From: Faecalimonas sp. | Lineage (GTDB): Bacteria > Bacillota > Clostridia > Lachnospirales > Lachnospiraceae | Direction of reading: 5' to 3' | Length of the DNA stretch: 62,210 bases | Assembly: GCA_020024645.1 (NCBI GenBank) | Contig: JAHHTN010000003.1 | Span: 1 to 62,210, forward strand | In this document: positions 42,604-49,290 of the stretch, piece after piece | Position numbering within the stretch: position 1 is the first letter of the stretch | Layout of the letters: the number at the start of each line of letters is the position of its first letter | The notes under the pieces: model-generated | Told to the model about the DNA's origin: nothing | Seen by the model: the letters and a program-made list of their open reading frames with translations, nothing else | Database searches by the model: none | Program-made: the position numbers and the translations under genes

Positions 42604-43488
42604 TTATGCTTTTTTAAGTTTTCCCTTCGCAAGTAATGTGGCAAGTTTGTCATTTTGTGCGAATGTACCTGTGTAGTTTGCAATGCCATTTGCTTTCGCA
42701 ATCGCTTTTCTATGTGTAAATGAACTATCTACACCAATCTCCTTTAATGAAGGAACTAAACCATTTTTATTTACTACTTTATAATAGCTTACTGATGGCT
42801 TTGGCGCAGACGGTTTTGTATTTCCACGCATTTCATTTAACAACGCCGTATTCTGTGCCGAGGTGCCTTCATAATTTTTAATTCCGTACTGTGCTGCATA
42901 TTTCTTTCTTGCAGCAAAAGAACTATCCTTTCCTATGCTCTTAAGATAATCCACCAAACTAACACCGTTGTATGATGAAGATGGCTTTGACGGTGTAGAT
43001 GGATTTCCTAAATAACCACGAATTAAATTAAGAAATCTTTCCCAACCTAAGTCTAATGTTCTATGAGGACAATATTTACCGCTCCAATCTTGATGCTTCT
43101 TAACTTTTTCAATTCCCCAACCTTTTCTCTTTAAAATACTAGCAATAAATTCTGCAGCATTCTTTTCTGCTTTAGTAAATCTATCGCCTCCTGATTTACT
43201 ATAACAAATTTCTACCGCGATAGATTCTCTATTTCCTTTTCCGTTTACACCATCACCTGCGTGAAAAGCGTTTCTGTCCTCTGGAATACCCTGAACGACC
43301 TCTTTGTCATCTACCGCGTAATGAAACGATACTTTATTACTATTACCAATCATATACTTCACTTCATTTTCTGCTGGTGCATCATTCCATGTATTATGTA
43401 CTGTTACTGTGTTGGCCACCATCTGATATGGACACTTGATATTGTATTTATCTCCTGATACTAATAATTCTCTTACTTTTACTGACAT
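42604..43488 (-). CDS. Phage endolysin, N-acetylmuramoyl-L-alanine amidase
   Basis: 294 residues. Amidase_2 (T7 lysozyme/PGRP-like) domain at 1-150: zinc ligands in TVTVHNTW near 30, HRTLDLGW region near 138 and the KYCPHRT cysteine; substrate cleft FHYAVDDKEVVQGIP. A linker rich in Pro and Ser leads to two repeats of about 45 residues (near 172-215 and 240-285), each with SSFxxRKxxAxxxGIxNYxGTxAQN, resembling cell-wall-binding repeats of Bacillus phage amidases. Cuts host peptidoglycan at lysis with the nearby holin. Last gene of the late operon. Confidence 0.93.
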   Translation of the reverse strand: MSVKVRELLVSGDKYNIKCPYQMVANTVTVHNTWNDAPAENEVKYMIGNSNKVSFHYAVDDKEVVQGIPEDRNAFHAGDGVNGKGNRESIAVEICYSKSGGDRFTKAEKNAAEFIASILKRKGWGIEKVKKHQDWSGKYCPHRTLDLGWERFLNLIRGYLGNPSTPSKPSSSYNGVSLVDYLKSIGKDSSFAARKKYAAQYGIKNYEGTSAQNTALLNEMRGNTKPSAPKPSVSYYKVVNKNGLVPSLKEIGVDSSFTHRKAIAKANGIANYTGTFAQNDKLATLLAKGKLKKA

Positions 43489-43503
43489 AATAAAATCTCC
43501 TTT

Positions 43504-44097
43504 CTATTCTACTATTACCCAATCATTTGCCAAACAATCTCTAATGCTTGGAACCCACATTGCGTGCGAATCATCTGTAGTATTGATTTGTAAGTATGGT
43601 TCGCATTTGAATAAATCTCCTTCTTTTAATCCCCATGCTTCTGCTGTCTGCTTATTGCATTGGATTCCCTGGGGATACGCTTTCTGATAAACTACAGATA
43701 ATCCTTTTTCATTCCAGCCTTCACGTGCTACTTTTACTCCCTTTTTCAGTAATTCTATTGCCACTCCAAAATTCATTCCTTCATTCTCGTATTCAGAGTA
43801 ATCTTCAATTACATCTATTCCATATTCTACTGCACACTCATGTTCAATTTTACATCCTCTTGCTCCATGCCAACCTGCTGCGAAATATGCAATATCCGCA
43901 GTAGATAGAAGTTTTAATGATTCCCCTAAAAACCACAAAGGTTTTGCATCTGCTGGTGCAGATTTGAAAAACGAATCAATCACTTCCACCTCTTCACCAC
44001 ACACCTCTTTCGCTTTCTGAATTGCTTTCTCTCTTTCTTTTAAAATTTCCTCATCTGTTTTGTTTTTCATTGGCTGACTAATAAATAGTTTTTTCAT
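43504..44097 (-). CDS. DUF4406-Tad2 (DUF2829) fusion, predicted anti-Thoeris protein
   Basis: 197 residues in two parts. Residues 2-97 are DUF4406-like (LFISQPM, then GWHGARGCKIEHECA), related to nucleoside 2-deoxyribosyltransferases. Residues 108-197 match DUF2829/Tad2: MNFGVAIELLKKGVKVAREG, YPQGIQ and the closing MWVPSIRDCLANDWVIVE with the W-PS-D-A-DW signature. Tad2 from SPO1-like phages binds and hides the Thoeris signal 1''-3' gcADPR. The fusion with a nucleotide-binding Rossmann-like fold is notable. It lies between holin and endolysin, a position used for accessory genes. Anti-defence activity is inferred from the domain. Confidence 0.82.
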   Translation of the reverse strand: MKKLFISQPMKNKTDEEILKEREKAIQKAKEVCGEEVEVIDSFFKSAPADAKPLWFLGESLKLLSTADIAYFAAGWHGARGCKIEHECAVEYGIDVIEDYSEYENEGMNFGVAIELLKKGVKVAREGWNEKGLSVVYQKAYPQGIQCNKQTAEAWGLKEGDLFKCEPYLQINTTDDSHAMWVPSIRDCLANDWVIVE

Positions 44098-44174
44098 ATT
44101 CTTTTCCTCTCTTTCTTAAAAAGAGGACGATTTCTCGCCCTCCATGTACTTCAAAAAGGAACCCAGTTCCTTTT

Positions 44175-44468
44175 TTACTCTACTTTATTTACCTGTTTAA
44201 TTATCTGATTTACATATGTACTTAATCCTGCCACAAGAACTCCTTGCACAATTGCTGTAAATACTGCCATAGCAATATCCTGTCCTGTTTTGAACGAACA
44301 AGATGCAAACACCCAAATTGCACAAATGAAAATTCCCATTCCTCCCAAAATAAGTGGGATATACTTATTCTTTACCGCTTGAGCATGTTTTAATCCCATA
44401 CCAACAAAATAAAGAACCACTGCTACAATTAATAGTTCCGGTTTTACATAATTTGTAATCTGTTCCAT
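44175..44468 (-). CDS. Phage holin
   Basis: 97 residues with three hydrophobic segments: ELLIVAVVLYFVGMGLK, YIPLILGGMGIFICAIWVFA and AVFTAIVQGVLVAGLSTY, and a charged end (NQIIKQVNKVE). Start MEQITNYVKPELLIVAVVLY resembles the Hol44/phi29 type of Gram-positive holin. It would form membrane holes that release the amidase two genes downstream. Ribosome site AGGAGG precedes it. Confidence 0.88.
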   Translation of the reverse strand: MEQITNYVKPELLIVAVVLYFVGMGLKHAQAVKNKYIPLILGGMGIFICAIWVFASCSFKTGQDIAMAVFTAIVQGVLVAGLSTYVNQIIKQVNKVE

Positions 44469-44479
44469 AAAAATTCCTC

Positions 44480-44773
44480 CTAATCTCTAATCGGTAATTT
44501 TTTTACCTCTTCCAACAATCTTGTTACCATACCATTTCCACCTAATGCGTGATAAGCATTATACATTTCAATAAAATTTTCCAATCCATGTTTAGTGGTG
44601 AATCCTCGTTCCGTCCATTTCTCATGATATTCTATAAGTTGAACTCGTAATAACAACATTGTTCCCTTACTGTTTGCATCTCTATCTGTTTTTTGATGTT
44701 TTAGAAGCCATACGATATAAGTCAAAAAAATAGGTAATGCAATGATATATGTCTGTAATAATACTTCTTTCAT
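44480..44773 (-). CDS. Small phage membrane protein next to holin
   Basis: 97 residues: one N-terminal membrane segment (LLQTYIIALPIFLTYIVWLL), a basic stretch, then a soluble domain ending LLEEVKKLPIRD. Sits directly upstream of the holin (11 bases between the genes) and 9 bases after the small CD1375-type gene. I recognise it only as a common neighbour of phage holins; a co-holin or spanin-like role is possible but there is no motif to prove it. Confidence 0.65.
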   Translation of the reverse strand: MKEVLLQTYIIALPIFLTYIVWLLKHQKTDRDANSKGTMLLLRVQLIEYHEKWTERGFTTKHGLENFIEMYNAYHALGGNGMVTRLLEEVKKLPIRD

Positions 44774-44782
44774 TTTCCTCTC

Positions 44783-44899
44783 CTACATCTGCACTTCTAA
44801 TTCGTTTAACGCTGCTTCTACTTCTTTCTTAATTCGTTCAGGTACTTCTTCTAATTTCTTCTTCCCTTTTAGAATAAGAGTTGCGTATACTACTGCCAT
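44783..44899 (-). CDS. CD1375-family small phage protein
   Basis: 38 residues, found by hand: it begins MAVVYATLILKGKKKLEEVP and ends LNELEVQM. The pattern A-x-x-YA-x-LI-x-KGxKxxxxVPxxIxxEVxxxL is that of the CD1375 family, tiny proteins of Clostridia phages located between tail fibre and holin genes. GGAGGTGA lies eight bases before the ATG. Function unknown; similar in place to XkdX. Confidence 0.8.
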   Translation of the reverse strand: MAVVYATLILKGKKKLEEVPERIKKEVEAALNELEVQM

Positions 44900-44939
44900 A
44901 TTTGTCACCTCCTTCTTTAAATAAAAGTAGAAACTGCTA

Positions 44940-45206
44940 TTAAACAACTTCTACAACATATTTTGCCTTTCTAATAGAATCTGCAATTTTAAATGTAATT
45001 TCTAACTCATAGTATCCTTTTCGTTGCGGAGAAAGTTTGATATCCAAGTGATGCTTATCAATCTCTGCAGCATCCTGTTTTTCAATCTCCCCATATATAC
45101 TAAGTTTATAGGTCGCTTGTAAAATAGTAAACGGTTCGTTGTTCGGACTTCGAATCAACAATCTAATATGCTTATCTTCTCCTAATATAAATTTAATTCT
45201 ATTCAT
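44940..45206 (-). CDS. Phage structural protein of unknown function
   Basis: 88 residues, mostly alternating beta-like pattern: RIKFILGEDKHIRLLIRSP, YKLSIYGEI, YYELEITFKIAD. Beta-rich fold and neighbours (Ig-like proteins, fibre) suggest a tail-tip or fibre accessory part. Spacing to the next gene is three bases, so translation is coupled. No known domain recognised; it loosely resembles the N-terminal module of BppU baseplate proteins. Confidence 0.6.
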   Translation of the reverse strand: MNRIKFILGEDKHIRLLIRSPNNEPFTILQATYKLSIYGEIEKQDAAEIDKHHLDIKLSPQRKGYYELEITFKIADSIRKAKYVVEVV

Positions 45207-45209
45207 TTT

Positions 45210-45515
45210 TTAACATCTCCTTGGGTATATAACTTCTATTCCATATTCTTCCGTAACATCATCTACCGTATATTCTTCGAGTAGTACATCAATTTCATAC
45301 TCGCAGGGTATAAGAGAGATGCACAATGTAGACGGATCTACTATCAATAACATTTTGGTGCGATAAACCTGTGTTCCCGCATCATTAAATGCTACAATTT
45401 CAACGACATACATTCCATCCAAATCATATGGAACAATTGCCTCCCATATATCCCCGTATTTTCTTTCAAAGATTACCTCTTTTCCATCTACTTTTCCAAT
45501 CAGTTTAACTATCAT
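45210..45515 (-). CDS. Phage Ig-like (PF13754-type) protein
   Basis: 101 residues. The first 60 form an Ig-like beta sandwich: IVKLIGKVDGKEVIFERKYG, YVVEIVAFNDAGTQVYRTK, the YxxxxxAxDxAGN-like pattern of bacterial Ig domains. A linker and an acidic end with two cysteines (C67 region and the terminal RRC) follow. Overlaps the stop of the longer Ig protein at 45515 by one base. Likely a tail decoration that sticks to host surface sugars; that role is inferred. Confidence 0.65.
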   Translation of the reverse strand: MIVKLIGKVDGKEVIFERKYGDIWEAIVPYDLDGMYVVEIVAFNDAGTQVYRTKMLLIVDPSTLCISLIPCEYEIDVLLEEYTVDDVTEEYGIEVIYPRRC

Positions 45516-46402
45516 TAGTCAACCACTTCCACGGCAATTACAAATGTTTTACCACAATCTACTGGATTTGGTGTAAGCGTAATTGAGCGAATTTCAGGTG
45601 CGTGTGTATTTAACGTTACATTTCTTACAACAGTTGTAGTTTTTCCTGCTTTGTCTGTTGCTACTACAGTTATTGTATTTGCGCCTTCTGTGAGTGTAAT
45701 TTCTTTTGTAAATGTTCCACCTTCTGCTACAGTTACTGCTTGTCCATTAACCGTAACTGTAACTGGTTTAGATGTTGCATCATCAGTTGTTCCACTTACA
45801 GTTAATTTGGCCACATTAGTTACTAAGCCTTCTGCTGGCGTGTTTACATTAAGTGTTGGTGGAATTGTATCAATTGTAAATGTAACCGGTTTAGATGTAG
45901 TGGCATTTCCATCATTATCTGATGCCATTACTTTAATTGTATGCTTTCCGTTTCCTAATGTTGTAGATGTATATGTACAATCAAATCCATTTTCTGTCGG
46001 AGTTGCAGTTATACTTTCCGTTATTGTTGTCTCTCCGATCACTAATTTAATTGTTGATTTATCTACTCCACTACCTGCATCAGTAACCTTAAATGTAATC
46101 TTTGGTGTTTCTGTCGTAATAAATGCAGAATCTGTAGGATATGTAATCGTAATTTCTGGTACTACTTTTTCTAAAACTCTAAGTTTTAGTGCTTCTCCTA
46201 AGGTTTCGTGTGTCTGATCTACAGTAGTTGTGTTTCCAGCATTATCCTTTACTTCTACCTTACCAGCATATTTATGTCCATCTTGGCTATAACTTGATTG
46301 AGCCGGTGCAGTTATTGTTGCCTCATATTTTTTCGTTTGAGAATTATATGTCAAATCATATGTTTGACCATTTAATGTGTATTTTACTGTTTTAATTGCC
46401 AT
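45515..46402 (-). CDS. Multi-Ig-domain phage tail-tip or fibre protein
   Basis: 295 residues with three to four tandem Ig-like domains. N domain AIKTVKYTLNGQTYDLTYN, then PEITITYPTDSAFITTETP, KHTIKVMASDNDGNATT, PPTLNVNTPAEG and LTEGANTITVVATDKAGKTT, each ending with the VxATDxxGN turn. The last 25 residues RSITLTPNPVDCGKTFVIAV match the small protein at 46767-46943. Such phage Ig domains usually bind host surface carbohydrate weakly. GGAG precedes the ATG. Threonine and valine content is high, cytosine-light coding. Confidence 0.8.
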   Translation of the reverse strand: MAIKTVKYTLNGQTYDLTYNSQTKKYEATITAPAQSSYSQDGHKYAGKVEVKDNAGNTTTVDQTHETLGEALKLRVLEKVVPEITITYPTDSAFITTETPKITFKVTDAGSGVDKSTIKLVIGETTITESITATPTENGFDCTYTSTTLGNGKHTIKVMASDNDGNATTSKPVTFTIDTIPPTLNVNTPAEGLVTNVAKLTVSGTTDDATSKPVTVTVNGQAVTVAEGGTFTKEITLTEGANTITVVATDKAGKTTTVVRNVTLNTHAPEIRSITLTPNPVDCGKTFVIAVEVVD

Positions 46403-46414
46403 TTTCTTTCTCCT

Positions 46415-46786
46415 TTACATTGTTTTTGACTCATAAAGTTCTACTAATGCTAATTGCAATGCAGTGATTTGCGAATTTGCATTGTCTAATTCTTTCGTTA
46501 ATTCTGCTATTAAAGTTGCGTCATCTTTTCCTTCTTGGATCATTTCAACTTCCCAAATGCTACCAATTTCTTCTTTTATATAAGACAGTTTATTATAGTT
46601 TTCGTAGCATTCTATTTTCGTATCATTCTCATATACTGTCATTTTTCGCACAGCAAATTCATCCATGAACAATGTTTTTAATTCTTCCGAATTTGTCATT
46701 AGCATTCTAATGTATAATTTTCCATCACTTGATTGTGTGGACTGTATTTCTATATTTTTCCCATCATTAAAGACAAGTTTTTGCAT
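46415..46786 (-). CDS. Phage tail-associated protein with C-terminal coiled coil
   Basis: 123 residues. The first 80 are beta-rich (LVFNDGKNIEIQSTQSSDGK, MTVYENDTKIECYENYNKL) and the last 40 form a helical, leucine-rich coil (ELTKELDNANSQITALQLAL). Overlaps the end of the 58-residue gene by 20 bases. Not recognised as a named family; similar proteins occur between fibre and Ig genes in Clostridia phages, so a tail-tip part is likely. Confidence 0.6.
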   Translation of the reverse strand: MQKLVFNDGKNIEIQSTQSSDGKLYIRMLMTNSEELKTLFMDEFAVRKMTVYENDTKIECYENYNKLSYIKEEIGSIWEVEMIQEGKDDATLIAELTKELDNANSQITALQLALVELYESKTM

Positions 46787-46943
46787 TTCTTTTTTCCCCT
46801 TTCTTTTTCATATACCGATATGGATATTTGTATGGATAGCATTTTGCATTTTCATATTCTTCATGCAGAACTATCGATATGGTGATTTGCTGTCCTGCTT
46901 GCACTGGGTTTGGAGTTATACTAATTTGGTCTACGCATATCAT
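46767..46943 (-). CDS. Short protein with ITPNPVxxGQ motif
   Basis: 58 residues, found by hand (below common length limits). It begins MICVDQISITPNPVQAGQQ and then reads ITISIVLHEEYENAKCYPYK. ISITPNPVQAGQQITISIVL is closely similar to ITLTPNPVDCGKTFVIAVEV at the end of the Ig protein 45515-46402, so they share an Ig-edge strand pair. AGAAGGGAG stands seven bases before the ATG. The stop codon lies 20 bases inside the next gene. Confidence 0.65.
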   Translation of the reverse strand: MICVDQISITPNPVQAGQQITISIVLHEEYENAKCYPYKYPYRYMKKKGEKRNAKTCL

Positions 46944-47002
46944 CTTTGCACTCCCTTCTGTGTTGCATAAAAAATAGAACCCGAAGGTTCTTAAATTCTC
47001 AT

Positions 47003-47812
47003 TTATTTTCTCATAGGATAAAGCAATGCCGTTATCCCATTCACTTTCGTTTGCGAACTCATTGTTACAACATCCCCCTTTTTAAGTGGAATAAGTACAG
47101 TGGATTTAATTGGATAACTATCCGTATTCATAATTTGTTGAATGATTACGCCGTTTCCGTTTACATTTAAAGTTGTATTTGTCCAACCAGACGTAGATGT
47201 TACTCTAGCCCAACAATTCTCTGGTGCAGTAAAACCTTTATTTGAGTATTCTGCTAACCTTTTCGTGTAATCGGGAAATCCTATGCATGATTCAGACAAA
47301 TACTTATTTATCGCAGGGATTGTAGGTATAACCGGCAACAACATCTCCACACTTGCGATATTCAATCCCTCTAATTTCACCCTTGCAATAGGCACTTGTC
47401 TCAATTGTTCTCCCTGATACAAATCACCTTGCGTAACAACTGGGTCTTCTGCTGTTCCCGTAGTCACTTTTCCCTTCAGGACTTCAATCTTCATTTCATC
47501 AATAGTATGTTCCCCATTGTTTGAAAAACTTCCAATAATTAAATCATTTCGATTATATCCTGTTTCCCCGTTTTCAATAACACAATCCTCATAATCCGCA
47601 TATTTAATTCTCCCTAAATGACCACCTACACATAGTACACCATCATTTATCCTCACAAGATTATTTGTCTTTACCTCTATTTTAAATTTTGAACCTACGC
47701 TTAATATTCCATCCGCACCAAATATACTTTGAAATACCGCTGCATCATCTTCCGCATAAATATGAGGTACCGACTCGGGCGAGGTATTTACTGTCATTGG
47801 ATTAAAAGCCAT
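47003..47812 (-). CDS. Phage tail fibre or baseplate protein with duplicated C-terminal module (copy A)
   Basis: 269 residues. The N-terminal 165 begin MAFNPMTVNTSPESVPHIYA and carry GGHLGRIKYADYEDCVI-like structural segments typical of Firmicutes phage baseplate proteins; the C-terminal 102 are nearly identical to the end of the next protein (four changes). The tip module (GFPDYTKRLAEYSNKGFTAPENCWARV onward, read in parts) is probably the receptor-binding head. It lies 31 bases after copy B. Base identity to copy B is highest at the 3' end. Confidence 0.75.
   Translation of the reverse strand: MAFNPMTVNTSPESVPHIYAEDDAAVFQSIFGADGILSVGSKFKIEVKTNNLVRINDGVLCVGGHLGRIKYADYEDCVIENGETGYNRNDLIIGSFSNNGEHTIDEMKIEVLKGKVTTGTAEDPVVTQGDLYQGEQLRQVPIARVKLEGLNIASVEMLLPVIPTIPAINKYLSESCIGFPDYTKRLAEYSNKGFTAPENCWARVTSTSGWTNTTLNVNGNGVIIQQIMNTDSYPIKSTVLIPLKKGDVVTMSSQTKVNGITALLYPMRK
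47006..47311 (-). repeat. Direct repeat, copy A of the fibre-tip module
   Basis: About 306 bases, encoding 102 residues, repeated at 47847-48152 in the same direction. By eye about nine in ten bases agree; the 3' 60 bases are identical. Most differences are synonymous. Confidence 0.9.
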
Positions 47813-47843
47813 TACTGATCATCTCCTTTCGTTTTCAAACTCA

Positions 47844-48776
47844 CTACTTACGCATAGGATAAAGCAATGCCGTTATCCCATTCACTTTCGTTTGCGAACT
47901 CATTGTTACAACATCTCCCTTTTTGAGCGGAATAAGTACCGTAGATTTGATTGGATAACTATCTGTATTCATAATTTGCTGAATAATAACGCCGTTTCCG
48001 TTTACATTTAAAGTTGTATTTGTCCAACCAGATGTAGAAGTTACTCGCGCCCAACAATTTTCTGGTGCAGTAAAACCTTTATTTGAATATTCCGCTATCT
48101 TCTTTGTATAATCAGGGAAACCTACACATGATTCAGACAAACTCTTATTTATCATAGAGATATCTTCATTTAGATTCTTAACAAGCATTGCATCTACTAT
48201 CTTTCCAGCTTCCATCACCAATTTTAAAGCTTCTGCAGTTAGTATTCTTTCTTTATAAATTTTATTTATTTTCTGAAGTTCTTCTTCATGATTTCTATCA
48301 GCTTCTAAGCGATTCGCTGTTTCCGTTCGTATTGCTTCTGTGATATTTTGTTCTGTTTTTTTGAATTCTCCTAAACACTCTGTTATTTTTGCTAATAGTT
48401 GCTGTACCAATGTTGGCTGCGATTCTACCTCTCCTGCATCTTCAAAATTCATTGTATTTTTGCAAACAACAGTTTCTGAAAACGTTACAAGTGTTTTAAT
48501 CCCACTTACAATTCGCACTTGAACCACATTAATTCCCACGTTGAAAAAAGCAGGTTCTGGAGTGAATACTACTGTATTGTTTTTTATTTCACCTACAATT
48601 TTTTTAGGCGATGACATTCCTGCTGCCAACGAATATACTACTGCTGCTGAATCAATCGGCAATTCAAAATCTGCTATATGTAACTCAATTGGTATCATTG
48701 TCGTTCCATTTACATACGTTATATCAGTTTTTAATCCTTCTCTTAATACATATATTTCTTTTTTTATCCCTTTCAT
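47844..48776 (-). CDS. BppU-type baseplate upper protein with duplicated C-terminal module (copy B)
   Basis: 310 residues. The first 110 match the BppU N domain pattern: IYVLREGLKTDITYVNGTT, HIADFELPIDSAAVVYSLA and FFNVGINVVQVRIV. A helical coiled-coil neck (about 125-205, NITEAIRTETANRLEADRN) suggests a trimer, and the last 102 residues are the tip module shared with copy A. Begins MKGIKKEIYVL after AGGAG. It would join the baseplate to the receptor-binding tips. Confidence 0.82.
   Translation of the reverse strand: MKGIKKEIYVLREGLKTDITYVNGTTMIPIELHIADFELPIDSAAVVYSLAAGMSSPKKIVGEIKNNTVVFTPEPAFFNVGINVVQVRIVSGIKTLVTFSETVVCKNTMNFEDAGEVESQPTLVQQLLAKITECLGEFKKTEQNITEAIRTETANRLEADRNHEEELQKINKIYKERILTAEALKLVMEAGKIVDAMLVKNLNEDISMINKSLSESCVGFPDYTKKIAEYSNKGFTAPENCWARVTSTSGWTNTTLNVNGNGVIIQQIMNTDSYPIKSTVLIPLKKGDVVTMSSQTKVNGITALLYPMRK
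47847..48152 (-). repeat. Direct repeat, copy B of the fibre-tip module
   Basis: Second copy of the 102-codon tip module (see 47006-47311). Amino-acid differences between copies are at four sites: Y/S, I/V, R/K and L/I, all near the module start. Confidence 0.9.
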
Positions 48777-48783
48777 CTTTCTC

Positions 48784-49278
48784 CTATCCTGGTATCCATC
48801 TAACTAAACTCACCCCATCTTGACCTTGGCCACTTTCAGGATACCTTAATACATATTGCCACGGTTTGTTATAATAACTTCTTGTACAAATTTCTTTTCC
48901 TGTTTGATCACCAGATTGTCCTCCTGTTACTCCTCCTTTTTCATTTATACTAGCGTGAACTATTTGTCCTGCTCCAAGCGACATCGCAACATGACTTCCT
49001 GGCTTGAGTAATACATCACCGCGCTGTACTCCTGCTCCTGTACTTAAATTGCAAGATGCGGTTACGTCTTTAAATCCAGCATTTAAAAACACTTTATACA
49101 TCGTACTTGTAGAAGGAGTATATCCTGGTCTCGTGTTTAATCCAGCATTGTAATATGCCCAACTTACCAAGCTGGAGCAATCATAATTCGGTCCATCTCT
49201 ATGTGCTTGGTCATACCCATGCGAATTGTCATTCGCTATTCCTAATGCCCAATTTATCGCATTTTCTATTACTGACAT
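48784..49278 (-). CDS. Tail-associated peptidoglycan hydrolase (NlpC/P60 superfamily, amidase_5-like)
   Basis: 164 residues. PNYDCSSLVSWAYYNAG near 31-47 has the catalytic cysteine; GSHVAMSLGAGQIVHAS near 95-110 has the histidine, as in the Pal-type phage amidase (PF05382). The end SGQGQDGVSLVRWIPG is a short tail. It sits right after Tal (12 bases), so it probably opens the cell wall during DNA injection, in addition to the endolysin at 42604-43488. AGGGGAG precedes the ATG. Confidence 0.85.
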   Translation of the reverse strand: MSVIENAINWALGIANDNSHGYDQAHRDGPNYDCSSLVSWAYYNAGLNTRPGYTPSTSTMYKVFLNAGFKDVTASCNLSTGAGVQRGDVLLKPGSHVAMSLGAGQIVHASINEKGGVTGGQSGDQTGKEICTRSYYNKPWQYVLRYPESGQGQDGVSLVRWIPG

Positions 49279-49290
49279 TTGTATCTCCCC

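Noticed and set aside
45651..46217. 188-codon plus-strand open frame opposite the Ig-domain gene
   Set aside because: It is antisense to a clear protein, has a low-complexity valine/serine composition and no ribosome site. Repeats of Thr/Val codons on the real strand explain it.
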